Shown: positions 45,101 through 53,740 of the stretch, piece by piece
Numbering within the stretch: the stretch's first letter is position 1
How the letters are laid out: every line of letters begins with the position of its first letter
DNA from: Amorphoplanes friuliensis DSM 7358
Lineage (GTDB): Bacteria > Actinomycetota > Actinomycetes > Mycobacteriales > Micromonosporaceae
NCBI RefSeq assembly: GCF_000494755.1
Contig: NC_022657.1
Coordinates: 2,580,001-2,644,000 of the forward strand
DNA length: 64,000 nt
Direction of reading: 5' to 3'
Notes under the pieces: model-generated
Told to the model about the DNA's origin: nothing
Seen by the model: the letters and a program-made list of their open reading frames with translations, nothing else
Databases searched by the model: none
Position numbers and translations under genes: made by a program

Positions 45101-46174
45101 ATGAAGCTTCTTCTCACGTCGGCTGGCGTCAACAACGCGAGCATCCACGAGGCGCTGCTCGGCCTGTTGGGTAAACCGATCGCCGAGGCCACCGCTCTCT
45201 GCATCCCCGCCGGCATGTACGGACACCCCTGGGCCAAGCCGACCGGCGCGTGGGAGTTCATAGCCGGCAAGTCTCGGCAGCCGATGACCGAGCTGGGCTG
45301 GAAGTCGATGGGCGTACTCGAGCTGACCGCGCTGCCCAGCATCGACCGCAACCATTGGGTGCCCTGGGTCGAGCAGGCCGACGTGCTACTGGCCGGCGGC
45401 GGCGACGCCCTCTTCATGGCCCATTGGATGCGCGAATCCGGCCTGGCCGCTCTGCTGCCCTCACTGGGCGACAAGGTGTGGGTCGGCTTCAGCGGCGGCA
45501 GCATGGCGATGACCCCCTGCATCGGCGACGACTTCATCGGCTGGAAGCCGCCATCCGGCGCCGACGAGGCCCTGGGCGTCGTCGGCTTCTCGATATTTCC
45601 ACACGTCGACCACCCCGACCTGTCGGAGAACACCATGGCCGCGGCCGAACGGTGGGCCGCCACGCTGCCCAACCCGGCCTACGCCATCGACGACGACTCC
45701 GCCATCCGAGTCGTCGACGGCGCCGTCGACGTCATCACCGAGGGTCACTGGAAGCTGTTGTCGCCCACCGTTTCTACCGACGGCCTCCCGGTGCTGGAGC
45801 TCGCCGCTCCCGGCCCCCTGCGCGACTCCGGCGTCGCCGCGATCCTCGACGGCACCAAGACGGCGATGACCGGTCTGCCTGCTCTCCACGAGTCCTTGCC
45901 CACGGTCGGCGACCGCTTCTGCGTCGTCAACTCGAATGGCGATCCTGCCGCCGTCATCGAGATGACCCGCGTCACCACCGAGCCGATCGGCTCGGTCACC
46001 GCCGCCTACGCCCACGCCGAGGGCCGCGGCTACCCCGACACCACTGCCTGGCGAACCGCCCACGAGGAGTTCTTCTGCAGCGACATCGTCACCGGTTTCC
46101 TCGGCTACACCCCCGACCTTACCGACGACACCCCCGTCCTCACCCAGCGCTTCGTCCTGGTCGGGCGCGCCTAG
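45101..46174 (+). CDS. Peptidase S51-like / ASCH domain fusion protein
   Basis: A 357-residue two-domain protein. Residues 1-220 follow peptidase E (S51): MKLLLTSAGVNNASIHEALL, ADVLLAGGGDALFMAHWM, and the nucleophile block VGFSGGSMAM with Ser131, then SIFPHVDHPDLSE. Residues about 237-350 form an ASCH domain (LRDSGVAAILDGTKTAMTGLP, GDRFCVVNSNGDPAAVIEMTRV, YPDTTAWRTAHEEFF). S51 enzymes cleave Asp-X dipeptides; ASCH domains are thought to bind RNA. The pair is more often separate. GGAGG lies 6 nt before the ATG. Confidence 0.82.
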   Translation: MKLLLTSAGVNNASIHEALLGLLGKPIAEATALCIPAGMYGHPWAKPTGAWEFIAGKSRQPMTELGWKSMGVLELTALPSIDRNHWVPWVEQADVLLAGGGDALFMAHWMRESGLAALLPSLGDKVWVGFSGGSMAMTPCIGDDFIGWKPPSGADEALGVVGFSIFPHVDHPDLSENTMAAAERWAATLPNPAYAIDDDSAIRVVDGAVDVITEGHWKLLSPTVSTDGLPVLELAAPGPLRDSGVAAILDGTKTAMTGLPALHESLPTVGDRFCVVNSNGDPAAVIEMTRVTTEPIGSVTAAYAHAEGRGYPDTTAWRTAHEEFFCSDIVTGFLGYTPDLTDDTPVLTQRFVLVGRA

Positions 46175-46645
46175 GAGGCGTCGCCGGCTCGGTACCGGCG
46201 TTGCCCGGCAGCCACTGGCGCTGGGCGCCAGCGGTCTGGTCGTAGTCGGCGATGACCTTGTCCGGCGCGACCTCGGCGGCGGAGTTGCCGGCCCAGTCGG
46301 TGGCGAACATGCCCGGCTCCGACGATGACGACTTTGATCCCCAGCGGGGCGACCTCCTGCGCGAGGGCCTCGGACAGACCTTCGACGGCGAACTTGGAGG
46401 CGCTGTACCAGCCCAGGGACGGAAAAGACCGGATGCCGACGATGGAGGAGAGGTTGAGGATCGTGCCGGAGCGACGAGCCCGCATACCGGGCAGGACGGC
46501 ATTGGTGACCGCAGCCAGCCCGTACATGTTGATCTCAAGCATTGCGCGGACAGCGACATCATCGCTCTCCTCGACCGCTGCGAAGTAACCGATGCCGGCG
46601 TTGCCGAGTAGCTGCCGGCCGCCGAGACGACGGCGACGTCCTCGG
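46170..46645 (-). pseudogene. Short-chain dehydrogenase remnant
   Basis: The minus strand reads NAGIGYFAAVEESDDVAVRAMLEINMYGLAAVTNAVLPGMRARRSGTILNLSSIVGIRSFPSLGWYSASKFAVEGLSEALAQEVAPLG with the Ser and YSASK catalytic residues present. A frameshift at about 46325 moves the C-terminus to another frame (GMFATDWAGNSAAEVAPDKVIADYDQTAG). The N-terminal TGxxxGIG cofactor motif is missing. The gene is therefore truncated and broken. Confidence 0.82.
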
Positions 46646-46794
46646 GGCGGGCCTGGCGGTGACGCGAGGCCACGGTCGTCGAGCGAGGCTTGACGCGGCG
46701 GCCGGGCCCTCGGCGCCTGACCGGGTGTCCGGTGTTGCCCGGTGTTGCCCGGCATTGAACGTTCCTGCAGGCCATGGCGGCTTGAGTGGACGTC

Positions 46795-47715
46795 ATGAAG
46801 CCCACCACGAGACGTGACGCGACCGCCCGGGGGCGGGCCCTGCTGGCGTGCGGCCTGGCCTTGCTGCTGGCCCTGGCCGGGTGTGACGGCGGCGGCGAGC
46901 CGGCGAGCGGCGACCAGAAGCCGCCCGAGCGCACCTCCTGGCCGCAGCCGGTCGACGGCAAGCTCACCACGGACATGTGCGACCTGCTGGGTCCGGACGA
47001 CTACGCCGCGGCGGGCGCCCTGGCGAACGCCTTCGACGAGCGCACGCTGGAGCGCGGAACCGCGGCGCGAGGGCTGTCCTGTCATTCCGCCGGCGAGAAC
47101 TGGCTGACGCTCAACCTCCAGCCCGATCCGGTGTCCGGCGGTCTCTACTACGACTGGTTGCTGCGCGGGATCGGCAAGAACGCCGGCCCGCCGGCGCAGC
47201 AGCGCGAGAACGTGCTGCCGGGCGCCGACGAGAGCTGGTTCTCCGCCGTGGACCGCGGCCATCAGCTGATGGTGCGCCGCGGCGGGCTGATCGTCGGCCT
47301 GCACTTCGGGTTCCTCAACAAGGACATCGACCATCTCGCCGCGGCCACCAAGCTGATCGGTCTGGTGCTGGAACGGACCCAGGCCGGCACGACGGCCACC
47401 GGCGAGCCGCACCACGTGACGCTGACGGTCACCGGCCGCCCGGCGCAGCCCGGTCCGGTGGACATCCAGTACCTCGACCCCAACACCGTCCAGCTGGTCA
47501 GCGAGAAGGGCGTGACCCTGCCCTGGACGAAGAAGTTCGATGTCGCCTGGTACGGGCCGACCAGCCCCGGCATCACGCTGAACGCCAACCTGAGCACCCC
47601 GACACTGAACAAGTACCTGACCTGCGCGATCACCGTAGACAGCAAGAAGCTCGACGACTCCGAGCCGCGGATGTCGTTCACGACCTGCCGCGGCAAAATC
47701 TCCGAGGCGCAGTAA
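46795..47715 (+). CDS. Lipoprotein of unknown function
   Basis: A 306-residue exported lipoprotein. A type II signal peptide runs to the lipobox LALAGC (Cys at about residue 30), after a basic start (KPTTRRDATARGR). The mature protein has four more cysteines (MCDLLG, GLSCHS, YLTCAI, FTTCRG) that may form two disulfides, and a C-terminal beta-rich part. It resembles DUF3558-type actinobacterial lipoproteins only in outline (DMCDLLGPDDYAAAGA). ATG 46795 is preferred over GTG 46786. Confidence 0.75.
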   Translation: MKPTTRRDATARGRALLACGLALLLALAGCDGGGEPASGDQKPPERTSWPQPVDGKLTTDMCDLLGPDDYAAAGALANAFDERTLERGTAARGLSCHSAGENWLTLNLQPDPVSGGLYYDWLLRGIGKNAGPPAQQRENVLPGADESWFSAVDRGHQLMVRRGGLIVGLHFGFLNKDIDHLAAATKLIGLVLERTQAGTTATGEPHHVTLTVTGRPAQPGPVDIQYLDPNTVQLVSEKGVTLPWTKKFDVAWYGPTSPGITLNANLSTPTLNKYLTCAITVDSKKLDDSEPRMSFTTCRGKISEAQ

Positions 47716-47787
47716 GCATGGTTCCGGAGGGTCGCTCCCAGATGCGCACGATGCTGGCGGCGGCGGCGTGGCCCGGCCGCCACGATC

Positions 47788-48111
47788 GTGCTCACTGCGT
47801 CACCCAGCGCGATCGAGCTCGAATGGGCGGACAACGCGTACCAGCTGCTCGCGGAGGCGTGGGACCACGGCGGTCCCCGGCTCCGCGAGCTGGGCTGGGG
47901 CGGCCCGCACGTACCGCTGGCAATCCGTCGGTGGCGCTGGCCTGGCCGTTCTCGCACGCGTCGGCGCGGGCCGGTCGAGCTGATGACCCGTACGCTGCGC
48001 GACGTGTACGGCGCCGATCCACGGAGGCTGCGGTATCGGGCGGCGTACGGAGTCTCCGATGAGGACTGGGACGCGAGCCGGCTGGGCCTCGCGGAGCGGC
48101 TCACGGGCTGA
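47788..48111 (+). CDS. Small hypothetical protein, possibly a damaged gene
   Basis: A 107-residue frame. Its ends look like a real protein (SAIELEWADNAYQLLAEAWDHGGPRLRELGWG and ELMTRTLRDVYGADPRRLRYRAAYGVSDEDWDASRLGLAERLTG), but the middle turns Trp/Arg-rich (IRRWRWPGRSRTRRRG), suggesting compensating frameshifts. No family is recognised. Its start has no clear ribosome site. Confidence 0.4.
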   Translation: MLTASPSAIELEWADNAYQLLAEAWDHGGPRLRELGWGGPHVPLAIRRWRWPGRSRTRRRGPVELMTRTLRDVYGADPRRLRYRAAYGVSDEDWDASRLGLAERLTG

Positions 48112-48164
48112 GCGCACCGGCGCCGGGTCACCTGAACGGGTGAAGTTCTCCTAGACTGTCTGCC

Positions 48165-49346
48165 GTGAGTGACGAGCGTCGTGGGCCGGATCCGGTGGCG
48201 GCGTTCTGCACCGAGCTGCGTCACCTCACCCAACGCTGCAGCCTGTCGGCCACGGCCGCGTCCCGCCGCCTGCACATCAGCCGCAGCCAGTACTACGCCG
48301 TCATCAACGGTGAGGTGCGCCGGCCGCCGGACTGGGCCAAGGTCGAGGTCATCCTGAGGATGTGCGAGCAGCCCGACACCGCGATCGGCGAGTGGCGGCA
48401 GCGGCACGACGAGATGGTCTTCGGGTACGACCGGCTGCGTACCCGTCGACGCGCCGTGCCACCGGCCGACGCGGCGCCGGACAGCGCCGCCGCCGTGGTC
48501 CCGGCTCCGGAGAGCAGCCCGGCCCCGGCCCCGGAGATCGACCTGGCCCGGGTGGCCGGTCGCGGCGCGGAGCCGACGGCGGACGACGAGCCGGCCGAGC
48601 CGGACGATCGGCCCGCCCGGCGTGCGAGCTGGCGGCGGGTCCTCACGGTGGCCGCGGTCGTGGTGCTGCTGGCGGCCGTGGGTGGAGCGGCCGCCCGGAT
48701 CGCCGTCTCGGGCGTGCCCGGCGACGCCGGTGGCCTGCGGCCGAGCACCGGACCGTCCACGACGGCCACCGTCCTGCCTGCCCTGGCCGGCGACGGCACG
48801 CTGGGCGCCCCGCTGCCCGGGGCGGCCCCCGAGACCGGCAACCCCGCCGACCCCGACGAGCGCAAGGCGTGCGTCAGCGACGCCCCACCGCCCGGCACGG
48901 AGCTGCTGACCGTGCCTCGCCGGCACCGTCCCGGCAACAACAAGATGAACAACGACTGGTGGGGCTCGACCGAGCAGGTCAGCTTCAACGCCGCCAACCC
49001 GGCCGCGTTCGATGCGAACGTCGCCGCCGGCGGCGAGCACGTGTGGGACGTCATCATCCTGCACAGCTGCGTCCCGCTGGTCGCCGGTCACCGCTACCTG
49101 CTGCGGTTCACCGCGGCCACCAACCCGGCCGGGCCGGTGATGATGCGGGTGCAGGACAGCGTCCAGCCGGAGGCCAGCGAGTCGGTCACCCAGACGCTGG
49201 ACTTCACCCCGCGTGCCGCCGCCCGGACGATCAGTTTTACCGCGAAGCACACCAGCCGCAGCAGCGAGGTGACCTTCCAGGTCGGCGACTGGGAGGGCCC
49301 GTTCCGGCTGCGGGTGATCGACATCAGCCTGACCGAGACGGCTTAG
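48165..49346 (+). CDS. HTH-transmembrane protein with extracellular beta-rich domain
   Basis: A 393-residue protein starting at GTG. Residues about 10-70 form an XRE/MerR-like HTH (LTQRCSLSATAASRRLHISRSQYYAVINGEVRRPPDWAKVEVILRM). A Pro/Ala/Glu-rich linker and one helix (about 160-182, VLTVAAVVVLLAAVGGAAARIAV) lead to an extracellular region whose last 150 residues look like a jelly-roll (EHVWDVIILHSCVPLVAGHRYLLRFTA, VTFQVGDWEGPFRLRVIDISL). Intracellular DNA-binding plus extracellular binding domains recur in actinobacteria. Ligand and targets are unknown. Confidence 0.75.
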   Translation: MSDERRGPDPVAAFCTELRHLTQRCSLSATAASRRLHISRSQYYAVINGEVRRPPDWAKVEVILRMCEQPDTAIGEWRQRHDEMVFGYDRLRTRRRAVPPADAAPDSAAAVVPAPESSPAPAPEIDLARVAGRGAEPTADDEPAEPDDRPARRASWRRVLTVAAVVVLLAAVGGAAARIAVSGVPGDAGGLRPSTGPSTTATVLPALAGDGTLGAPLPGAAPETGNPADPDERKACVSDAPPPGTELLTVPRRHRPGNNKMNNDWWGSTEQVSFNAANPAAFDANVAAGGEHVWDVIILHSCVPLVAGHRYLLRFTAATNPAGPVMMRVQDSVQPEASESVTQTLDFTPRAAARTISFTAKHTSRSSEVTFQVGDWEGPFRLRVIDISLTETA

Positions 49347-49590
49347 CGTCGGATGCGCGACACGTGCCGTGTATGTACTGCCGAGCTTTATGGCGGCCGT
49401 CGCTGAGTCGACAGGGGAAGCAAGCGCCGCCCGGCCTACCGGAAGGCTGATTCCACGCCGCGACTTCCACGCCGCGACGCGATGGCGCGTTGTCGAGCGC
49501 GAAGGCGCCGTTGCGTTGATTGATCAGCGGCCTGGCCGAATTCTCCTGACTGAAGGCATCGAAATCGATCGGTCCCGATAGGGTGGGGCC

Positions 49591-50103
49591 ATGAAGAAGC
49601 CCCTTGGTGTCGCGGTCGTGGTCATCGGCCTGGCGGCTGCCGCGTCGCTCAACTCCATCGGGGTCGCTTCGGCTGGCCAGCAGCCCGTGCCGGCCATGGT
49701 CATCTCCACCCCGGTGGCGAGCGTGGCCGTGCCGGCACCTCCGGCGATCAAGGACAGCGACCCGTCGCTCACGTTCAGGCAGAACGGCCGCATCGTCACT
49801 ATCACTCGCAGGTCCACTCCGGTCGCCACCGTGACGCTTACCTCGGCCACCTGGTCGGCCCACTCCGCTACAGCCGTCCTCACGGTCACCGCCACCCGTC
49901 CGATCATCGTTGACCCGGCGATGTTCACCCTCTACGACGCCGAGGGCTGGGAAAATGAAGCGGAGCAGAGCAAGCCGGTACGGTTCGGGGCCGGCACCGC
50001 CGCGCTCACCCTGACGTTCACCGGTACCCCCGCACGACCCGAGGCCTTGGGCTGGGTGGCGAAACCCGACGGCGATGCCGTCGCCGTGTGGGAACGCGGC
50101 TGA
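49591..50103 (+). CDS. Small secreted protein of unknown function
   Basis: A 170-residue exported protein with signal peptide MKKPLGVAVVVIGLAAAASL and cleavage near GVASA-GQQ. The mature part is beta-rich (TFRQNGRIVTITRR, ATVTLTSATWSAHSATAVLTVTATRP, ALTLTFTGTPARPEALGWV), like a single immunoglobulin-like fold. No cysteines or family motif are visible. It stands alone, 244 bp after the HTH-TM gene. Confidence 0.7.
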   Translation: MKKPLGVAVVVIGLAAAASLNSIGVASAGQQPVPAMVISTPVASVAVPAPPAIKDSDPSLTFRQNGRIVTITRRSTPVATVTLTSATWSAHSATAVLTVTATRPIIVDPAMFTLYDAEGWENEAEQSKPVRFGAGTAALTLTFTGTPARPEALGWVAKPDGDAVAVWERG

Positions 50104-50251
50104 TCGGACCGGTCAACTGCGCCGCCGCTCATTCTGGACGACGAGGGGACGGGCTTCGTACGGATCTGGTGCGGTTGGCAATTAGGCCTCCTTCCCCTCG
50201 GACTGCGTAATTCACGTGCACGCTCCGGCGGCTGGTCGACAGAATCGGATC

Positions 50252-50776
50252 ATGGCGCGCTTCGGGATTCAGGATTACGAACCGGACTGGCTGAACGGCC
50301 GGGACAGCATCACTGCCGCGCACGGCCGACGTCTGGCGGCCCTGACCGGCCGCACCCTTCAGCATGTCTGGCTGGTTTGGGACCTCGATGTCGATCGGTG
50401 GTTCGAGGATGCCCCGGTTCTGCTGGACTTCGGCGACGCGCGGGTCGGCATCGATCATCAGAAGTTCGACGATCTCTGCATCACCTGGAACACCGTCGAC
50501 CCGAGCCGCATGATCGAGGAGCCCTCCGATGAGGACCCCTTCAATCTCGCCTGGCGGCCAGAGCCCACACCACAACTCGCGGAGTTGGCCGGTCGCACGC
50601 TGAACCGTGTGGCACTGCTCGAATGGTCCGGCGCGGACGACGACATGGCCAACGGCAGCGTCGCGATCGGCCTGGACCTCGGTTCGACCTGGCTGACGAT
50701 TTATAACGCGCTGGATGAGAACGGCCTGGCGCTCGGCCCTCCCGACAGCAGCTACCGCCAGCACTACCTCACCTGA
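50252..50776 (+). CDS. Hypothetical protein
   Basis: A 174-residue soluble protein not recognised. It has a repeated theme GRTLQHVWLVWDLDVDRWFEDAPVLLDFGDARVGI and GRTLNRVALLEWSGADDDMANGSVAIGLDLGSTWLTIYNALDENGL, two similar beta hairpins suggesting internal duplication. Its acidic, Trp-rich nature resembles small immunity-type proteins, but this is only a guess; an RHS relic lies next to it on the other strand. Confidence 0.6.
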   Translation: MARFGIQDYEPDWLNGRDSITAAHGRRLAALTGRTLQHVWLVWDLDVDRWFEDAPVLLDFGDARVGIDHQKFDDLCITWNTVDPSRMIEEPSDEDPFNLAWRPEPTPQLAELAGRTLNRVALLEWSGADDDMANGSVAIGLDLGSTWLTIYNALDENGLALGPPDSSYRQHYLT

Positions 50777-50984
50777 CGGGCGCGGTCGGCGGCCGCATGC
50801 CGACTACCTACGAGGCTGCCTCATGAGCCACCAGGGCGTGCCGTCCGCCGCCCAGGTTGAGGATCAAGCCAAGCGCTGTCGGACTATCAGGACGGACCCT
50901 GTGGCTGGTCTCCCAACGGCAGGACGACGACGCCACCCACCACAGCCGCCAGGCCTGCGACGGCGGCGGCAATCAGCGGCGCCC

Positions 50985-51235
50985 CAAGAACAACGGCTGC
51001 TGCCCGCACGCGTCATGTTGCCGCGGCCGTCGTACTCGTAAGGCACGGTGCTGCTGCCGGTCGTGGCCGAGGTGAGCTGGTTCACGGTCATATGCGTAGC
51101 CGACCGTGTCGGAAGCGATGGAGTTGCAGGTGCTGACGTTGTAGCAGGCCGGGGCCGATATCAGGGAATCTCGTACGCCCGGATGGCGGTCATCGTGGAC
51201 GTGTTGCCCGCGGTGTCCGTCGGGTTGGAACGGTG
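50985..51235 (-). pseudogene. RHS/YD-repeat fragment
   Basis: The minus strand contains SDTVGYAYD and, after a frame change, VNQLTSATTGSSTVPYEYDGRGNMTRAGS, which is the YD-repeat pattern (YDAANQLTSxxTG...YxYDGxGNxT). Both ends are lost and the frame is broken. It is a relic of a polymorphic-toxin type gene. The rest of 50777-51240 holds nothing else recognisable. Confidence 0.65.
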
Positions 51236-51240
51236 AGCGC

Positions 51241-51271
51241 TTGACCATGTTCCTGGAACAGGCTGTGGGAT
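51241..51271 (+). promoter_or_regulatory. MerR-type promoter, site A
   Basis: TTGACC (51241-51246) and TGGGAT (51266-51271) are separated by exactly 19 bp, which contain the palindrome TGTTCC-T-GGAACA. A 19-bp spacer with internal dyad is the hallmark of MerR-activated promoters. The -10 lies 27 bp before the ATG of the NADP-binding gene. Confidence 0.65.
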
Positions 51272-51298
51272 GACCGCATCGGCTCAGAAGGGGGAGAC

Positions 51299-51853
51299 AT
51301 GAACATCACGGTGATCGGACGAGGCACTCTCGGGGGCGGACTCGCCGACCGGTGGGAGCGTAGCGGGCACCATGTGACCCGGCTCGGGCGTGGAGGTGGA
51401 GACGCAGGGGCTTCGGAAGTGGTGCTGCTTGCGGTCCCTGGGGACGCTGTGGAGGCGGCTCTGTCCTCGGTCGTCGGGATTGAAGGCAAGACAGTGCTCG
51501 ACGCCACGAACCTCTATGGCGGCACCAAGCCTCCGGCCGGGTTCGCCTCCAACGCCGAGTACGTCAGGTCGGTGACCGGCGGACCGACGGCCAAAACGTT
51601 CAATGCCAACTTTGCGTCACTGTTCGACCGGGTCCCCGATGCCCGGGTCTGGCCAAGCAATCTGTGGTCCGGCGACGACCAGGCGAAGGACGTGGTCGAG
51701 CGGCTCAGTCTCGACGCGGGTTATGAAGCGATCCGGTTGGGTCAGCTGACCGCGGCCTCGATCCAGGAGGGCCTGGCCGGTGTCCTGTTCGGGATCGCCC
51801 AGTCCGGGCTGGGTGAGTTCGTCTACAGGATGGCACCGCCCGAGCAGCTCTGA
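51299..51853 (+). CDS. F420/NADP oxidoreductase-like NAD(P)-binding protein
   Basis: A 184-residue Rossmann protein. The N-terminus MNITVIGRGTLGGGLADRWERSGHHVTRLGRGGG carries the dinucleotide-binding GxGxxG variant, followed by EVVLLAVPGDAVEAAL and TVLDATNLYGG. It resembles NADPH-dependent F420 reductase-like proteins, and an F420-type PPOX gene lies 66 bp downstream. Ribosome site GGGGAG lies 5 nt before the ATG. A MerR-type promoter precedes it. Confidence 0.82.
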   Translation: MNITVIGRGTLGGGLADRWERSGHHVTRLGRGGGDAGASEVVLLAVPGDAVEAALSSVVGIEGKTVLDATNLYGGTKPPAGFASNAEYVRSVTGGPTAKTFNANFASLFDRVPDARVWPSNLWSGDDQAKDVVERLSLDAGYEAIRLGQLTAASIQEGLAGVLFGIAQSGLGEFVYRMAPPEQL

Positions 51854-51919
51854 ACTTCGGCCGCATCGAGGTTGACGCGACTATACCGCACCTAGCGAGT
51901 AGGAGTAGTAGGCCAAACC

Positions 51920-52324
51920 ATGACTTCTCAACCAGAGATCATCCCTGGCAAGTTTCTCGATCTTCTGGAGCGACCACTGATCGCGCATCTGGCGACCGTT
52001 CGCGAGGACGGCGCCCCGCAGGTCAATCCGATGTGGTTCAGCTGGGACGGCGCTTTCATCCGCTTCACCCACACCAACTTCCGACGCAAGTACCGCAACG
52101 TCACGGCGAATCCGGCGGTGTCGCTGTCGATCGTCGATCCGGCCAATCCGTACCGTTACCTCGAGGTTCGGGGTGTCGTCGAGCGTATCGACGCGGACCC
52201 GGCGGGTGCGTTCTTCATGGAGCTGGCCCAACGGTACGGCGCCCCGTTCGGCGCTGAGCCACCGGCCGACGCCGCCGCCCGCGTGATTTTCGTGGTGCGC
52301 CCCACCGCCACCAGCGCACACTGA
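51920..52324 (+). CDS. PPOX-class F420-dependent oxidoreductase
   Basis: A 134-residue split-barrel protein of the PPOX/F420 class: GKFLDLLERPLIAHLATVREDGAPQVNPMWFSWDGAFIRFTHTNFRRKYRNV, then PAVSLSIVDPANPYRYLEVRGVVERI. The RRKYRN and PYRYLEVRG motifs are those of F420-type members. It probably works with the adjacent NAD(P)-binding protein in a redox step. The interval 52325-52537 holds nothing recognisable. Confidence 0.87.
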   Translation: MTSQPEIIPGKFLDLLERPLIAHLATVREDGAPQVNPMWFSWDGAFIRFTHTNFRRKYRNVTANPAVSLSIVDPANPYRYLEVRGVVERIDADPAGAFFMELAQRYGAPFGAEPPADAAARVIFVVRPTATSAH

Positions 52325-52537
52325 GTTCGTTGACCAGTCCTGGTTGCGTCCACACCATTCGGAAGCGCGTCGACCGGGCCGTCCGATGCCGCCACGACGA
52401 CTGTCGCCGAATGTTGGCATACAGGGCCTGACTTGCCGGGCAGGCTCCTGGCCCCGGTGAACCATCTCAGGCTTCGCCGAGTGCCAGGAGCATCAGGTCA
52501 GAGAGGACGCCCACCGGGCGTCGACCAGCAGATCTAG

Positions 52538-53557
52538 TCAGCGGCGGCGCAGCGTCCTGTCGAGAAGGGCCGGCGGGGTGTCGTTCTTCTCGTAGGCGGC
52601 GAGGTCGACGCCGGGAGCGACGATGGTGTCGATGGCTTCGAGCAGGTCGGCCGGGAGCACCGTGTCCGCGGCGGCGAGCTGCGAGTGCAGGTGGTCCATC
52701 GTGCGCGGGCCGATGAGCGCGGTCGTCACGGCGGGGTGCGCGGTGACGAAGCCCAGGGCGAGCTGGATCATCGTCAGACCGGCCTGATCGGCCACCTTCG
52801 CCAGCTGCTCGACGGCGTCGAGTTTGGCGCGGTTGGCGGGGATGCTGGTGTCGAAGCGCTGTTTCATGAACCCCGAACGGTTGGTGGCGACCTCTTGGCC
52901 CGCGCGGATCGCGCCGGAGAGCCAGCCCGAAGCCAGGGGGCTCCAGACGAGCACCCCCATGCCGTACTCCTCGGTCACGGGGAGCACATGGCCTTCGACG
53001 CCGCGTTGCAGGATCGAGTAGTTGGGCTGCTCGCTGATGTAGCGGCTCAGGCCGTGCTCGCGGGCGGCCCACTGGGCCTGGACGACCCGGTAGGCCGGGA
53101 AGGTCGACGAGCCGAAGTAGCGGATCTTGCCGGCCCGTTGCAGGTCGGTCAGAGCCGACAAGGTCTCGTCGTCGCTGGTGGCCGGATCCCACCGGTGAAT
53201 CTGGTAAAGATCCACATAGTCGACGTCCAACCGGCGCAGACTGTCGTCCAGCGCGGTGACGAGCCAGCGCCGGGACCCGCCGCTGCGGTTGCGGTCCGCA
53301 CCCATCGGCAGGCTTGCTTTGGTGGCGAGCACGATGTCGTCACGGCGTCCGGCGATGGCCTTGCCGACCATTTCCTCGGACTGACCACCGCTGTAAACAT
53401 CTGCCGTGTCGATGAGGTTCACCCCGGCGTCGAGAGCGGCTCCGACGATGGCACTCGCCTCGTCCTGAGTCGTGTTGCCGATCTTGCCGAAGTTCATGGC
53501 GCCCAGCGCGAGTGTGCTGACCTGCACGCCGGTGCGCCCAAGGGTTCGGTACTGCAT
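52538..53557 (-). CDS. Aldo/keto reductase
   Basis: A 339-residue AKR. The catalytic tetrad is in place: Asp50 in NLIDTADVY, Tyr55, Lys80 in VLATKAS, and His121 in LYQIHRWDP. The NADPH-binding end ALIGPRTMDHLHSQLAA is typical of the KvAP/YhdN-like group. The ATG is the first codon of the conserved start MQYRTLGRTGVQVSTLALG. Two palindromes in the promoter region suggest tight repression by a regulator outside this window. Confidence 0.9.
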   Translation of the reverse strand: MQYRTLGRTGVQVSTLALGAMNFGKIGNTTQDEASAIVGAALDAGVNLIDTADVYSGGQSEEMVGKAIAGRRDDIVLATKASLPMGADRNRSGGSRRWLVTALDDSLRRLDVDYVDLYQIHRWDPATSDDETLSALTDLQRAGKIRYFGSSTFPAYRVVQAQWAAREHGLSRYISEQPNYSILQRGVEGHVLPVTEEYGMGVLVWSPLASGWLSGAIRAGQEVATNRSGFMKQRFDTSIPANRAKLDAVEQLAKVADQAGLTMIQLALGFVTAHPAVTTALIGPRTMDHLHSQLAAADTVLPADLLEAIDTIVAPGVDLAAYEKNDTPPALLDRTLRRR

Positions 53558-53590
53558 GTTCGTCTCCCGTTGTGATCGATGTCGGCAAGC

Positions 53591-53638
53591 GGAACAGAGT
53601 TCCGTTATCAGGATACGGAACGATGTTCCTCTTGCCAA
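53591..53638 (-). promoter_or_regulatory. Promoter with two GGAAC-N3-GTTCC operators before the aldo/keto reductase
   Basis: On the minus strand, TTGGCA (53633-53638) and TATCCT (53610-53615) have a 17-bp spacer. One palindrome, GGAAC-N3-GTTCC, fills the spacer (53617-53629) and a second lies just downstream of the -10 (53591-53603). This is a classic dual-operator repression layout. Confidence 0.65.
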
Positions 53639-53740
53639 CCTGGGTGACGGAGCTGACACCGGCAGCCAACGTGGTGAGACCGCGGCCGTGACGCGGGCGA
53701 CAGCGGATGTCCGATCGAACAAAGACGCGCTCGGAGGCCG

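Noticed and set aside
47262..49250. A 662-codon minus-strand frame opposite the lipoprotein and HTH-TM genes
   Set aside because: The plus-strand genes have signal peptide, HTH and membrane helix; the opposite frame has no recognisable domain.
49369..49581. A 70-codon plus-strand ORF between the HTH-TM and secreted protein genes
   Set aside because: No ribosome site, no family resemblance, and composition like intergenic DNA.
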